Notes: generated by a model not told the origin, from the letters alone. A stretch of 64,000 nt of DNA from CAVVIH01 sp963748295 (GCA_963748295.1 CAVVIH010000004.1:434001-498000), one strand, 5' to 3'. Counted from the stretch's first letter, positions 35,576-43,715 are shown. Made by a program: numbers and translations.

Positions 35576-36443
35576 ATGCGCCGCCTGAGAACCTACGCCT
35601 CGTTCGTGCGGTTCAGCCACAGCGTCTTCGCGCTCCCGTTTGCGCTGACCGGGGCGCTGCTCGCGCTCAACCGGACGGGCGAGTGGTCGCTGAACGCGAT
35701 CGGCTGGCGTCTGCTCTGGATTGTCGTCGCGATGGTTGCGGCGCGAAGCGCGGCGATGGGGTTCAATCGGCTGGCCGACGCGCGCTGGGACGCGCTCAAT
35801 CCGCGGACCGCCGGACGCGAGCTGCCGCGCGGCGCCATGTCGCGGAGCGAAGCGGCGATCTTCGTCGCGATCTCGGCCGCCATTTTCACCTTCTCCGCGT
35901 GGAAGCTGGGCCCCCTCTGCTTCGTCCTTTCACCCGTCGCGCTCGCGATCGTGTTCTGGTTACTCGCTTGCCAAGCGATTCACGTTCTACACGCAGTTGT
36001 TTCTCGGACTGGCGATGGCGGTGGCGCCGGTCGGAGGCTGGCTGGCTGCCGGCGGCCGCGGCGGATGGGAGCCGTGGCTGCTGGGCGTCGCCATAGGCAC
36101 CTGGGTCGGCGGATTCGACGTCCTCTACGCATGCCAGGACCTCGACTTCGATCGCGCCCACGGCCTGCGTTCGATCCCCGTGAAGTTCGGCGTCGGACGC
36201 GCGCTCGCAATCTCGCGAGCGATGCACGTGATCACCGTCGCGTGCCTGGCGGCATTGAACGTCGTAGCGGATCTCGGCTGGCTGTATCTCGCCGGCGTCG
36301 CAGGCGTGGCGGCGCTCCTGGCCTGGGAGCAATCCCTCGTCAGCGAGCACGACCTGTCGCAGGTCAAGCGCGCCTTCGATCTGAACGGCTACGTCGGGAT
36401 CCTTTACATGCTGACCACCGCGGTCGCGATCTGGATGCACTAG
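35576..36443 (+). CDS. mqnP: UbiA-family prenyltransferase MqnP (one frameshift near 35965)
   Basis: MqnP attaches the polyprenyl chain to 1,4-dihydroxy-6-naphthoate at the membrane. RFSHSVFALPFALTGALLA begins the first helix. AMGFNRLADARWDALNPRTAGREL carries the first Asp-rich motif (NRLxDxxxD) near residues 60-75, and ACQDLDFDRAHGLRSIPVKFG the second (DxDFDxxxG). About nine hydrophobic helices follow. Reading one base later near 35965 joins VFW to YSLAKRFTFYTQLFLGLA, a characteristic MqnP segment. The indel is probably a sequence error. It lies between F5 repeats, upstream of ubiX and menG. Confidence 0.88.
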
Positions 36444-36610
36444 GACAACTCCCAACTCCCAAAAAGGCCAACTCCCAAAGCCACAGAGGCGGGTGGAGTT
36501 GAGAATCGGAGGATGGGAGTTGGCAGTTTTGGGAGTTGGGAGTTTTTTTGGGAGTTGGGCGTTTCTTGGGCGTTGGGAGTTGACAGCTGGGAGTTGGGAT
36601 TTGGAAGTTG
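36444..36610. repeat. family F5 repeat hairpin overlapping the ubiX 5' end
   Basis: Left arm 'aactcccaactcccaaaaag', GC-rich centre near 36480-36500, right arm with six or more 'ttgggagttggg' copies to 36610. The right arm provides both a GGGAG ribosome-site-like sequence and the candidate TTG start of ubiX. Confidence 0.75.
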
Positions 36611-37209
36611 GAAATTCGTACGTCGTAGCAGTTACCGGCGCCAGCGGCGCGTTCTATGCGACGCGGACGATGGCGGCGCTGCTCGAGCGGGGATGTCATC
36701 TCGAGCTGATCGTCTCGGACTACGGCCGGCGGCTGCTGCGTGACGAGCTTGGCGAGACCGCTTCGGTCGACAAGCTGTCGCAGTATCTCGAAAACGCGTA
36801 CGGCGGCGGCGTCCGCGCCGGCACCTGGACGTTGCACAGCAACAAGGATCTGGGCGCCAAGATTGCGAGCGGCAGCCAGGACTGCCGGGGCATGGTCGTC
36901 GTCCCCTGCTCGATGAAGACGCTGGCCGGCATCGCGCACGGGCTGTCGCGAAATCTCGTCGAGCGCGCGGCCGACGTGATGCTCAAGGAGCGGCGCACGC
37001 TGATCGTCGTGCCGCGCGAGACGCCCATGAGCCTGCCGCAGCTGCGCAACATGGTGCTCTGCGCGGAAGCGGGCGCGATGGTGCTGCCGGCGATGCCGGC
37101 GTTCTACCAGATGCCGAAGACGCTCGACCACCTCGCCGATTTCATGGCGGGAAAGATCCTGTCCGCGTTGGGGTTTTCCCACGAGCTCTATCCGTCGTGG
37201 AAGGGATGA
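36601..37209 (+). CDS. ubiX: UbiX-family flavin prenyltransferase
   Basis: About 202 residues. UbiX makes the prenylated FMN cofactor needed by the UbiD decarboxylase at 29703. VVAVTGASGAFYATRTMAAL (FMN/prenyl phosphate site), SKDLGAKIASGS-like (SNKDLGAKIASGS) near residue 80, VVPCSMKTLAGIAHGLSRNL, ERAADVMLKERRTLIVVPRETP and the AEAGAMVLPAMPAFYQMP segment are diagnostic. The frame is open from 36493, but everything before about 36610 is F5 repeat, so I chose TTG 36601 with GGGAG upstream. The repeat has therefore supplied or replaced the native start. The stop overlaps menG. In futalosine clusters this gene is also called mqnM. Confidence 0.88.
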   Translation: MEVGNSYVVAVTGASGAFYATRTMAALLERGCHLELIVSDYGRRLLRDELGETASVDKLSQYLENAYGGGVRAGTWTLHSNKDLGAKIASGSQDCRGMVVVPCSMKTLAGIAHGLSRNLVERAADVMLKERRTLIVVPRETPMSLPQLRNMVLCAEAGAMVLPAMPAFYQMPKTLDHLADFMAGKILSALGFSHELYPSWKG

Positions 37210-37922
37210 CCGCGCCCGACAAGACGCCCGGCCGCATCGCCGGGATGTTCGATGCGATCGCGCCGCGGTACGACTTACTGAATCATGTCCTGAGCGTCGG
37301 GCTCGATCGCGGCTGGCGCGAGCGGGCCGTCGATGCGCTTCAACTGCCCAACGGCGCGCAGGTCATCGATCTGTGCACCGGAACCGCCGATGTGGCGGTG
37401 GCGATCGCCCGGCGCGCGCCCGGGCATCGGATCGTCGGCGTGGACTTCGCGGCGGCGATGCTCCGCCTCGGGCTCGACAAAGTATCCTCGCTGGGTCTGG
37501 CCTCGCGCATCCGCCTTGTGCGTGGCGATGCGACGCAGATCCCCCTCCGCAGCGGCACCTGCGATGCCGCGACGATTGCCTTCGGCATCCGGAACGTCGT
37601 CGCCCCCGACCGCGCGCTGGCGGAGCTGGCGCGCGTGCTCAGGCCCGGCGCGCGGCTCGCGATCCTCGAGTTCGGTCAGCCGAGGATCCCGGGGGTGCGG
37701 ACGCTCTATGCGTGGTACTTCCGCTATCTGCTCCCGCTCGTCGGACGTCTCGTCTCGAAACACCAGAGCGCCTACTCATACCTGCCCGCGTCGGTTGGGA
37801 CCTTTCCGCCCCCGGCTGAGTTTGTCGGGCTCATAAAATCGCAGGGGTTCACGGCCGTCAAAGCCGTCCCGCTGACGTTCGGCGTCGTCTATCTGTATAT
37901 CGCCGAGCGGTCCGGCTACTGA
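37206..37922 (+). CDS. menG: demethylmenaquinone methyltransferase
   Basis: 238-residue class I SAM methyltransferase of the UbiE/MenG family, the last step of menaquinone synthesis. MFDAIAPRYDLLNHVLSVGLDRGWR near the N-terminus, motif I VIDLCTGTADVAVAIA (residues about 53-68), AIAFGIRNVVAPDRAL near 116 and LEFGQP, and the Y-rich YSYLPASVGTFP region are the family signatures. ATG 37206 overlaps the ubiX stop. An upstream in-frame start at 37197 is less likely. It ends the menaquinone cluster. Confidence 0.93.
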   Translation: MTAPDKTPGRIAGMFDAIAPRYDLLNHVLSVGLDRGWRERAVDALQLPNGAQVIDLCTGTADVAVAIARRAPGHRIVGVDFAAAMLRLGLDKVSSLGLASRIRLVRGDATQIPLRSGTCDAATIAFGIRNVVAPDRALAELARVLRPGARLAILEFGQPRIPGVRTLYAWYFRYLLPLVGRLVSKHQSAYSYLPASVGTFPPPAEFVGLIKSQGFTAVKAVPLTFGVVYLYIAERSGY

Positions 37923-37968
37923 AGAGTTCGTTCCTCGGAACGCGGATGTTATACTCGTTAAGTTCCTG

Positions 37969-38933
37969 ATGTACTTCAACTTCGAGGACGATCGGCCCGA
38001 CACGCCGACTATCGCGCGCGCCATCTCGTCGCGCGAAGGCGTGCTCCTGTCGATCATCGTCCACCTCCTCGCCGTCATCATCATTCTGATTCTTCCGACG
38101 CTTCCGTTCGTGAAGGCGGCGGAGCAGCGACGGCAGCAGGCGCTCGAAGCGCAGCGTCTCCAGGAACAGGAGCGGGCTCGTCAGAATGCGCGGTTCGTTT
38201 TCGTCCAGCCCAAGGTCGACATGCCGGCGCCAAAGCCGCCGCCCCGGCCTGAGCTGTCGGACATCGATCGCCGTGCGAGCACGGTCGAGCGGGCGCCGAA
38301 GCCGACCAATCCGCTTCCGTTTTCCCGGGGTAATTCGGCGGAGAGGATCGACGCCGGCGAACCGGTGCAGCAGCGCGCCAAACCGGTCGATGAGCCTCCC
38401 GCGCAGGTCGCGGATGGCGATCGGTCACGGATGGGGCCGCCGCTGGTCGAGGCGCCGAACGGCTACCATTCGCCCTCGGCCGACGCGAACCGGCAGCCGT
38501 CGAACAACAAGTCGGTCGGCATCATCGCCGACGCCATCCGCAACGTCCAGAAGTACGCGCAGGGCGAGAGCTTTGCGAACCTGCAGGGCGGCGCCGATCA
38601 GAATTTCGCGCCGTTCATCCAGTTCGATACCAAGGGGGTCGAGTTCGGCCCCTGGCTGCGGCGGTTCGTCGCGCAGGTCCGCCGCAACTGGATCCCGCTC
38701 ATTCCCGAGGCCGCGCGCAGCCTTCACGGCCACGCCGTGATCACGTTCTTCGTTCACCGTGACGGCCGGATCACCGACGTGACGGTGGCGAAACCGTCGA
38801 CGGTCGACGGCTTCACGCGCGCGGCCTTCTACGCGATGCTCGCGTCGAATCCGACCATGGCGCTCCCGCCCGAGTACCCGAAGACAAGGTGTTCTTCACC
38901 GTCACGTTCTTCTACAACGAACGTCCAGACTGA
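37969..38933 (+). CDS. TonB/energy-transducer-like protein (one frameshift near 38880)
   Basis: About 320 residues. A short cytoplasmic N-terminus is followed by one membrane span (VLLSIIVHLLAVIIILILP, residues about 25-43). A charged Gln/Arg helix and a Pro-rich periplasmic linker (KVDMPAPKPPPRPELSD) follow, then a C-terminal TonB-like domain (WLRRFVAQVRRNWIPLIPEA, GHAVITFFVHRDGRITDVTV, GFTRAAFYAMLASNPTMALP). Restoring one base near 38880 gives the natural end DKVFFTVTFFYNERPD. Uncorrected, the frame reads through into miaA and mimics a fusion. ExbB/ExbD are not nearby, so partners are unknown. A TATACT -10-like element lies at about 37951-37956. Confidence 0.78.
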
Positions 38934-39028
38934 TGGAAGGTCCCACGCGCACGCAGCAGATCGGCCTGCTGATCGTGCTGGCCGCGCTGGTCGTGCTGGC
39001 GCTCGCCCGCGCGCTGACGGCGCCGTGA
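38933..39028 (+). CDS. 31-residue single-span membrane peptide
   Basis: ATG at 38933 overlaps the TGA of the TonB-like gene (TGATG). The TGA at 39026-39028 overlaps the GTG of miaA (GTGA). The product MEGPTRTQQI...ARALTAP has a single uninterrupted hydrophobic stretch (GLLIVLAALVVLALARAL, residues about 11-28). Perfect start/stop coupling at both ends and a clean membrane helix argue for translation. It could be a small partner of the TonB-like protein or a coupling leader for miaA. I do not recognise a family, and it is too short for standard gene finding. Confidence 0.55.
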   Translation: MEGPTRTQQIGLLIVLAALVVLALARALTAP

Positions 39029-39981
39029 CCACGCGCCCGCGGCTGGTGGCCGTGCTGGGTCCGACTGCCACCGGCAAGAGCGCGCTGGGCCTCGCGCTGG
39101 CGCGGCGATTCGACGGCGAGGTGGTCAGCTGCGATTCGACCGCTGTGTACCGCGGCTTCGATATCGGCACCGACAAGGTCCCGCGCTCGCAGCAGCAGGG
39201 CGTTCCCCATCACCTGGTGGATGTCGCGGATCCGACCGAGGAATACTCAGCCGCGAGGTACGCGCAGGACGCCGCCGCCGCGGTGCGGTCGATCACCGCA
39301 CGAGGGAAACTCCCGATTCTCGTCGGCGGCACGGGGCTGTACTATCGCGCGCTGACGAGAGGCTTCTTTCCGGGCCCCGGCAGGGATTCGGCGCTTCGTT
39401 CGCGGCTCGAAGCGATCGCGGCGAAGAAGGGTCCCGAGAAGCTGTCGCGAATGTTGAGGCGGGTGGATCCGCAGTCCGCGGACCGTATCCAGCCGCGGGA
39501 CTTGAAACGCCTCGTGCGCGCCCTGGAGGTCTACCTGCTGACCGGGCGCGCGCTGAGCGATCATTTCGATGCGACGACGGCGCCGCTGCCGGAGTACGAC
39601 GTCGCCGCGTTCGGGCTTCGCATCTCGCCGGAGCAGACGGCGGACCGGGTGGCGCGGCGGGTCGACGCGCAATTCGAGCAGGGCCTGCTGGACGAGATCA
39701 GGGGCCTGCTGGCGTCGGGCGTTCCGGAAACCGCGCATCCGTTCGGCGGGCTCGTCTATCGTCAGGCGCTCGAGCATCTGAAAGGCCGGCGCGACGAGGC
39801 CGCGACGCGCGAACTGATCGTGCGCGAGAACCGGAGGTACTCGCGACGCCAGTTGATCTGGTTCCGGAAAGAGCCTAATCTACAATGGTTTTTCGCTGCG
39901 GGTGAGCGCGCTGAGACGCAAGACGAGGTCGCGCGCGCGGTCGCGGCGCTGGAGCGACATCGAAATGCCACAGACGCGTGA
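39025..39981 (+). CDS. miaA: tRNA dimethylallyltransferase MiaA
   Basis: 318 residues from GTG 39025. MiaA adds a dimethylallyl group to A37 of tRNAs reading UNN codons. The P-loop GPTATGKS is at residues 12-19. VSCDSTAVYRGFDIGTDKV follows with the substrate-binding Asp. GVPHHLVDVADPTEEYSAARY, LVGGTGLYYRALTRG and RDLKRLVRALEVYLLTGR are family motifs. The insert that binds the anticodon stem lies around 120-190, and RENRRYSRRQLIWFRKE near the end is typical. It overlaps hfq by 17 bases, the classic miaA-hfq pair. Confidence 0.95.
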   Translation: MTTRPRLVAVLGPTATGKSALGLALARRFDGEVVSCDSTAVYRGFDIGTDKVPRSQQQGVPHHLVDVADPTEEYSAARYAQDAAAAVRSITARGKLPILVGGTGLYYRALTRGFFPGPGRDSALRSRLEAIAAKKGPEKLSRMLRRVDPQSADRIQPRDLKRLVRALEVYLLTGRALSDHFDATTAPLPEYDVAAFGLRISPEQTADRVARRVDAQFEQGLLDEIRGLLASGVPETAHPFGGLVYRQALEHLKGRRDEAATRELIVRENRRYSRRQLIWFRKEPNLQWFFAAGERAETQDEVARAVAALERHRNATDA

Positions 39982-40228
39982 GACGAAGCCGGCCCCTGCC
40001 CAGCCCAACATCCAGGACGTGTTTCTCAACTACGCGCGTCGCGAAAAGCTCCCCGTACTTATCCGGCTGATGGATGGCAGCGAGTTCGAAGGGCGCGTGA
40101 AGAACTTCGATCGCTTTGCGGTGATCGTCGAGCACAGCGGCGCCGACCACATGATCTTCAAGCACGCGATTGCCACCATCCGCTCGCCGCGGCCGATGAG
40201 CAACTACTACTCCAGCCACGACGCCTGA
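39965..40228 (+). CDS. hfq: RNA chaperone Hfq
   Basis: 87 residues. Hfq is a ring-shaped hexamer that pairs small RNAs with mRNAs. A short tail (MPQTRETKPAPAQP) precedes the Sm core: NIQDVFLNYARREKLPVLIR with Sm1 LMDGSEFEGRVKNFDRFAVI and Sm2 IFKHAIATI, which keeps the K-H pair of the proximal RNA site. The C-terminal tail is very short (RSPRPMSNYYSSHDA), unlike the long tail of enterobacterial Hfq. Start chosen at ATG 39965 from family length. It lies within the end of miaA, so expression may depend on miaA transcription. Confidence 0.95.
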   Translation: MPQTRETKPAPAQPNIQDVFLNYARREKLPVLIRLMDGSEFEGRVKNFDRFAVIVEHSGADHMIFKHAIATIRSPRPMSNYYSSHDA

Positions 40229-40243
40229 GCGCGGTCCGACACC

Positions 40244-41422
40244 ATGGAGCGCGGGCGGCCACGCCGCGTCTTTCTCATCGTCCTCGACAGCGTCGGCATC
40301 GGCGAACTGCCGGACGCCGCGACCTACGGCGACACCGGCAGCAACACCGTCGGCAACATCGCGCAGGGATTTCCGCTGGCCGTTCCCACGCTCCGCCGGC
40401 TCGGGCTCGAACGGCTCGTCGCGCTGCCGGGACCGGCGAGCGGCGCGACGCCGCTTGGCGCGTTCGGGCGCATGGCGGAGGCGTCGCCCGGCAAGGATTC
40501 GGTCACCGGGCACTGGGAGTTGATGGGCCTCGTCCTCGATCGGCCGTTTCCGGTGTTCCCGCACGGGTTTTCCCCCGAGCTCATGGCGGAATTCGAGCGG
40601 CGGATCGGGCGCCGCACCATCGGCAACAAGGCGGCATCGGGCACCCTGATCATCGACGAGCTCGGCCCTGAGCACCTCCGCACCGGCTCGCCAATCGTTT
40701 ACACGTCGGCCGACAGCGTCTTTCAGATTGCCGCGCACGAGGAGATCATCGCGATCGAGGATCAGTACCGGATCTGCGAGATTGCCTACGAGCTCGCGGC
40801 GATCGGGCTCGGCGTCGGACGCGTGATTGCGCGGCCGTTCGTCGGGCACCCCGGATCCTTCAAGCGGACCGCGAACCGGCGCGACTTCGCGCTGACACCG
40901 TTCGCGCCGACCCTGCTCGATCGCCTGAAGGACAGCGGACGGACGGTGCATGCGATCGGCAAGATCGAGGATCTCTTCGCCGGACGAGGCATCACCCGCG
41001 CCGTGCACACGAAGTCGGACGACCACGGCATGGACGAGATCGAGGCGGCGTTCGCCTCGACCCCGGAGGGCCTTGTCTTCGCGAATCTCGTCGACTTCGA
41101 TACCGTCTACGGCCATCGGAACGACCCGGTGGGGTACGCGAAGAACCTCGAGCGATTCGACGTGCGTCTCGACAGGTTCCTGCCGCGCCTCCAGCCTGAC
41201 GATGTTCTCTTCGTGACCGCCGATCACGGCAACGATCCAACCACGCCGAGCACCGATCACTCCCGCGAACACGTACCGCTGTTCGTCGTCGGATCGTCGG
41301 TGCGTGCCGGAACCGATCTGGGGCTGCGACCGAGCTTCGCCGATCTGGGGCAGACGATCGCCGAATTGTTCGACGTCGGTCCGCTGGCGCACGGCACGAG
41401 CTTCCTGCAGGACATCGTCTGA
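40244..41422 (+). CDS. deoB: phosphopentomutase DeoB
   Basis: 392 residues of the alkaline-phosphatase superfamily. DeoB interconverts ribose-1-phosphate or deoxyribose-1-phosphate with the 5-phosphate in nucleoside salvage. Metal and catalytic motifs are VFLIVLDSVGIGELPDAATYGDTGSN-like at the start (DSVGIGELPDA), a nucleophile Thr region in GKDSVTGHWELMG near residue 84, IGKIEDLFAGRGI, and the C-terminal VTADHGNDPTTPSTDHSRE with the second metal-ligand set. Length is full. A 14-bp perfect palindrome, TCATGCCGGCATGA (41439-41452), lies just after the stop. Confidence 0.95.
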   Translation: MERGRPRRVFLIVLDSVGIGELPDAATYGDTGSNTVGNIAQGFPLAVPTLRRLGLERLVALPGPASGATPLGAFGRMAEASPGKDSVTGHWELMGLVLDRPFPVFPHGFSPELMAEFERRIGRRTIGNKAASGTLIIDELGPEHLRTGSPIVYTSADSVFQIAAHEEIIAIEDQYRICEIAYELAAIGLGVGRVIARPFVGHPGSFKRTANRRDFALTPFAPTLLDRLKDSGRTVHAIGKIEDLFAGRGITRAVHTKSDDHGMDEIEAAFASTPEGLVFANLVDFDTVYGHRNDPVGYAKNLERFDVRLDRFLPRLQPDDVLFVTADHGNDPTTPSTDHSREHVPLFVVGSSVRAGTDLGLRPSFADLGQTIAELFDVGPLAHGTSFLQDIV

Positions 41423-41779
41423 ACGTTCACGCCTGATATCATGCCGGCATGAGTCGCGGTGATAGAGATGAGGAGTTGGACGGAGGAAGCGGAGATCTCA
41501 ACACGGAGGCACGGAGGCACGGAGGTACACGGAGTTTGTAAGCATATTCGACGTGATATGAGTGGCCTGTGGCGCCGCGCTTGGCGCGGCACGAATCGGA
41601 CAAGACCCGCGAATGCAAGTGGCCGTGGCGATCAGAGCCACTTGCATTCGTGGGTCTTGCCCGATTCGTCCGGCCCGCCGAAGGCGGGCGGGCCACAGGC
41701 CACCTCCGTGAAACTCCGCGTCTCCGCGTCTCCGTGTTGAAAGCTCTGTGTTCTCCGCCTCCTCCTCTTCTCGAACACC
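41423..41779. repeat. family F7 inverted repeats enclosing cruciform element C2
   Basis: The left arm (about 41498-41536) has 'cacggaggcacggaggcacg' copies, the right arm (about 41701-41760) the complementary 'cctccgtg', 'ctccgcgtctccgcgtctcc' copies. The four-stem core at 41562-41703 sits between them. The whole 357-bp gap between deoB and dgt contains no convincing gene. Confidence 0.75.
41562..41703. other. cruciform element C2 (four-stem palindromic core)
   Basis: Outer stem of 12 bp: 41562-41573 pairs with 41692-41703. Hairpin 1 is GCCGCGC-TTG-GCGCGGC (41574-41590). The long arm runs 41591-41623 with 41637-41669, about 33 bp with one A/C mismatch and one G/T pair, closed by a 13-nt loop that contains CGTGGCG. 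Hairpin 2 is GCCCGCC-GAA-GGCGGGC (41673-41689). The order, hairpin lengths, GAA loop and CGTGGCG loop motif match element C1 at 7739-7876, while outer and long stems differ in sequence. Confidence 0.8.
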
Positions 41780-41833
41780 GTGTTCTCAATAGGGAAAACA
41801 CATGACGGCATTGGCGGGCGTCTTGATCGTGTC

Positions 41834-42880
41834 ATGAGGATTCGCGAACAGCTCGAACAGCGCGAGCGCGAGATCCTCGCGCCGCAGGCGGCAAAGAGCG
41901 GCGACAGCCGCGGCCGGCTGCGGCCGGAGGAAGAAGATCCGATTCGTCCGGCGTTTCAGCGCGACCGCGACCGCATCATCCACTGCAAGGCGTTCCGCCG
42001 GCTGAAACACAAGACGCAGGTGTTCTTCGCGCCGGCGGGCGATCACTACCGGACCCGGCTCACGCACACCCTCGAGGTGTCGCAGATCGCCCGCAGCATC
42101 GCCAAGGTGCTGCGGCTGAACGAGGAGCTGACCGAGGCGATCGCGCTCGGCCACGATCTCGGCCACACGCCGTTCGGCCACGCGGGGGAGCGTGTCCTCC
42201 AGCAGATCGTTCCGGGCGGCTTCGAGCACTACGAGCAGAGCCTGCGGATCGTCGACGTGCTCGAGCGCGAGGGGCAGGGCCTGAACCTCACCTGGGAAGT
42301 CCGTGACGGCATCGCCCGCCACTCGAAGGGCAAGCATGGCGTCCCGGTCGGCGCCGATCCCGCACACCGCGCCAGCACGATCGAAGGCCAGGTGGCGCGC
42401 GTCGCCGACATCATCGCCTACGTGAACCACGATATCGATGACGCAGTGCGGGCAGGGTTGTTGAGGGAAGGGGACCTGCCGCCCGACCGCGTCAGGGTGC
42501 TCGGCAAGTCCGCGTCAGAGCGCATCGGCCGCATGGTGACCGACGTGGTCCTCCAGACGCTCGACGGCGGTGTGACCGAGATCCGGATGAGCGACGACAT
42601 CCTGCAGGCGACGATCGGGCTGCGCAGCTTCCTGTTCGACGCCGTGTACGAGAACGAAATCGCCACCGCGGAGTTCAAGAAGGCGTCGGGAATCCTCGGC
42701 GGCCTTTGGACCCGCGTGCGCGAGCAGCCGGAACAATTCCTGGACCTTGGCACCGTCCAAAAGGAAGGGCTGGATGCCGCCGCGCGGGACTTCCTGGCCG
42801 GCATGACCGACCGCTACGCGGTCAACCTCTACGAGGAACTGTTCATTCCGAAGCCCTGGGTGTCGGCGCGGGGCATCTAG
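41834..42880 (+). CDS. dgt: dGTPase-like HD-domain triphosphohydrolase
   Basis: 348 residues from ATG 41834; an earlier in-frame start at 41780 lies next to repeat sequence. HD phosphohydrolase of the deoxyguanosinetriphosphate triphosphohydrolase-like family, releasing tripolyphosphate from dNTPs. DRIIHCKAFRRLKHKTQVF, the HD motif pieces THTLEVSQIARSIAKVL and GHDLGHTPFGHAGE (metal ligands H and HD), the ARHSKGKHG segment, and DIIAYVNHDIDDAVRAG are all present. Length matches the short type 2/3 proteins rather than the longer E. coli Dgt. Confidence 0.92.
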   Translation: MRIREQLEQREREILAPQAAKSGDSRGRLRPEEEDPIRPAFQRDRDRIIHCKAFRRLKHKTQVFFAPAGDHYRTRLTHTLEVSQIARSIAKVLRLNEELTEAIALGHDLGHTPFGHAGERVLQQIVPGGFEHYEQSLRIVDVLEREGQGLNLTWEVRDGIARHSKGKHGVPVGADPAHRASTIEGQVARVADIIAYVNHDIDDAVRAGLLREGDLPPDRVRVLGKSASERIGRMVTDVVLQTLDGGVTEIRMSDDILQATIGLRSFLFDAVYENEIATAEFKKASGILGGLWTRVREQPEQFLDLGTVQKEGLDAAARDFLAGMTDRYAVNLYEELFIPKPWVSARGI

Positions 42881-42940
42881 CGCCCAAGGCCGGAGGGCCC
42901 GAGCGCCCAGCACCCAACGCCGAGCGCCGAGCGCGCTAGC
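42881..42940. repeat. family F6 repeat upstream of yceD
   Basis: 'ggagggcccgagcgcccagc' and 'cgccgagcgccgagcgcgc' units fill the gap; mostly one arm of the repeat family seen at 25838-25940. Confidence 0.55.
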
Positions 42941-42953
42941 GCCGTTTTCGGGC

Positions 42954-42959
42954 TATAAT
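42954..42959 (+). promoter_or_regulatory. probable -10 element of the yceD-rpmF-plsX-fab operon
   Basis: A perfect TATAAT (within 'ggctataatt') stands out in GC-rich sequence 38 bp before the yceD ATG. No good -35 hexamer is present 16-18 bp upstream, so an activator or an alternative context may be needed. Confidence 0.45.
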
Positions 42960-42997
42960 TACCGTTTGTCCGCCCGCAACAGGGGCCGGCAGTAACC

Positions 42998-43531
42998 ATG
43001 CTCCTCGACCTCAACAGACTCCAGGGCGCCCGGGATCACGTCGAACGGACGTTCGAGCCGTCGGCCTTCGATCCGCCTGACGAGGAATATCGTGTGGCGG
43101 CCCCGGTCGAGCTGTCGATGGACGTGCAGAAATCGGGCGGGGATGTCTACAACGTCGGCGGCCGCGTGCGCACGCGGCTCGAGCTGACGTGCAGCCGTTG
43201 CGTCGAGCCGTTCGACGTGCCGGTCGACGCGGAGTTCGATCTTCGCTACGTCCCGCAGTCCGAGAACGCGGGTGAGGGAGAGCGTGAAGTCGCCGAGGAC
43301 GACCTGACGACCGCGTTCCACCGCGGCGGGATGCTGGATCTTGGTGAGCTGCTGCGCGAACAGTTCGTGCTCGCGCTGCCGATGAAGCCATTGCACGACG
43401 AAGCGTGCCGCGGGCTCTGCCCCGAGTGCGGCGCGAACCTGAATCGCACCGACTGCGGGCATGCGCAGAGATTTGAAGATCCCCGGCTCGCGCCGCTGAA
43501 GGGGCTGTTGAACCGACCGAAGGAGAATTGA
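42998..43531 (+). CDS. yceD: YceD (DUF177) family protein
   Basis: 177 residues. YceD proteins are linked to 23S rRNA maturation or ribosome assembly and are almost always encoded directly before rpmF, as here. Two cysteine pairs probably bind zinc: LTCSRCVEPF near residue 66 and CRGLCPECGANLNRTDC near 140. The N-terminus MLLDLNRLQGARDHVERTF is typical. The next gene starts two bases after its stop. It is probably the first gene of the operon that continues to fatty acid synthesis. Confidence 0.9.
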   Translation: MLLDLNRLQGARDHVERTFEPSAFDPPDEEYRVAAPVELSMDVQKSGGDVYNVGGRVRTRLELTCSRCVEPFDVPVDAEFDLRYVPQSENAGEGEREVAEDDLTTAFHRGGMLDLGELLREQFVLALPMKPLHDEACRGLCPECGANLNRTDCGHAQRFEDPRLAPLKGLLNRPKEN

Positions 43532-43532
43532 A

Positions 43533-43715
43533 GTGCCCAATCCCAAACGCCGGCATTCGAAAACGCGCACGGCCAAGCGTCGCACCCACGACGCGTTGAA
43601 GCCGGTGGCGTCCGGCATCTGCCCGCAGTGCCAGGAAGCCAAGGTCCCGCACCAGGTATGTCCGCACTGCGGCTACTACCGCGGTCGCCAGGTGAGAGAG
43701 GTGGAAGAGACATAG
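43533..43715 (+). CDS. rpmF: 50S ribosomal protein L32
   Basis: 60 residues. The N-terminus PNPKRRHSKTRTAKRRTHDAL is the hallmark of bL32. The four-cysteine zinc ribbon CPQCQ...VCPHCGYYRG (residues about 30-50) shows a C+ form. The GTG start is two bases after yceD. plsX follows after an F4 repeat, giving the conserved yceD-rpmF-plsX-fab order that ties ribosome and membrane lipid synthesis. Confidence 0.96.
   Translation: MPNPKRRHSKTRTAKRRTHDALKPVASGICPQCQEAKVPHQVCPHCGYYRGRQVREVEET

Noticed and set aside
37969..39981. An apparent TonB-MiaA fusion
   Set aside because: A single-base loss near 38880 removes the TonB-like stop at 38931-38933. Corrected, the gene ends there and miaA starts at its own GTG 39025.
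41459..41805. Several open frames through the F7/C2 region between deoB and dgt
   Set aside because: They are read through direct and inverted repeats, with no domain or codon bias, and no frame continues beyond the repeat.
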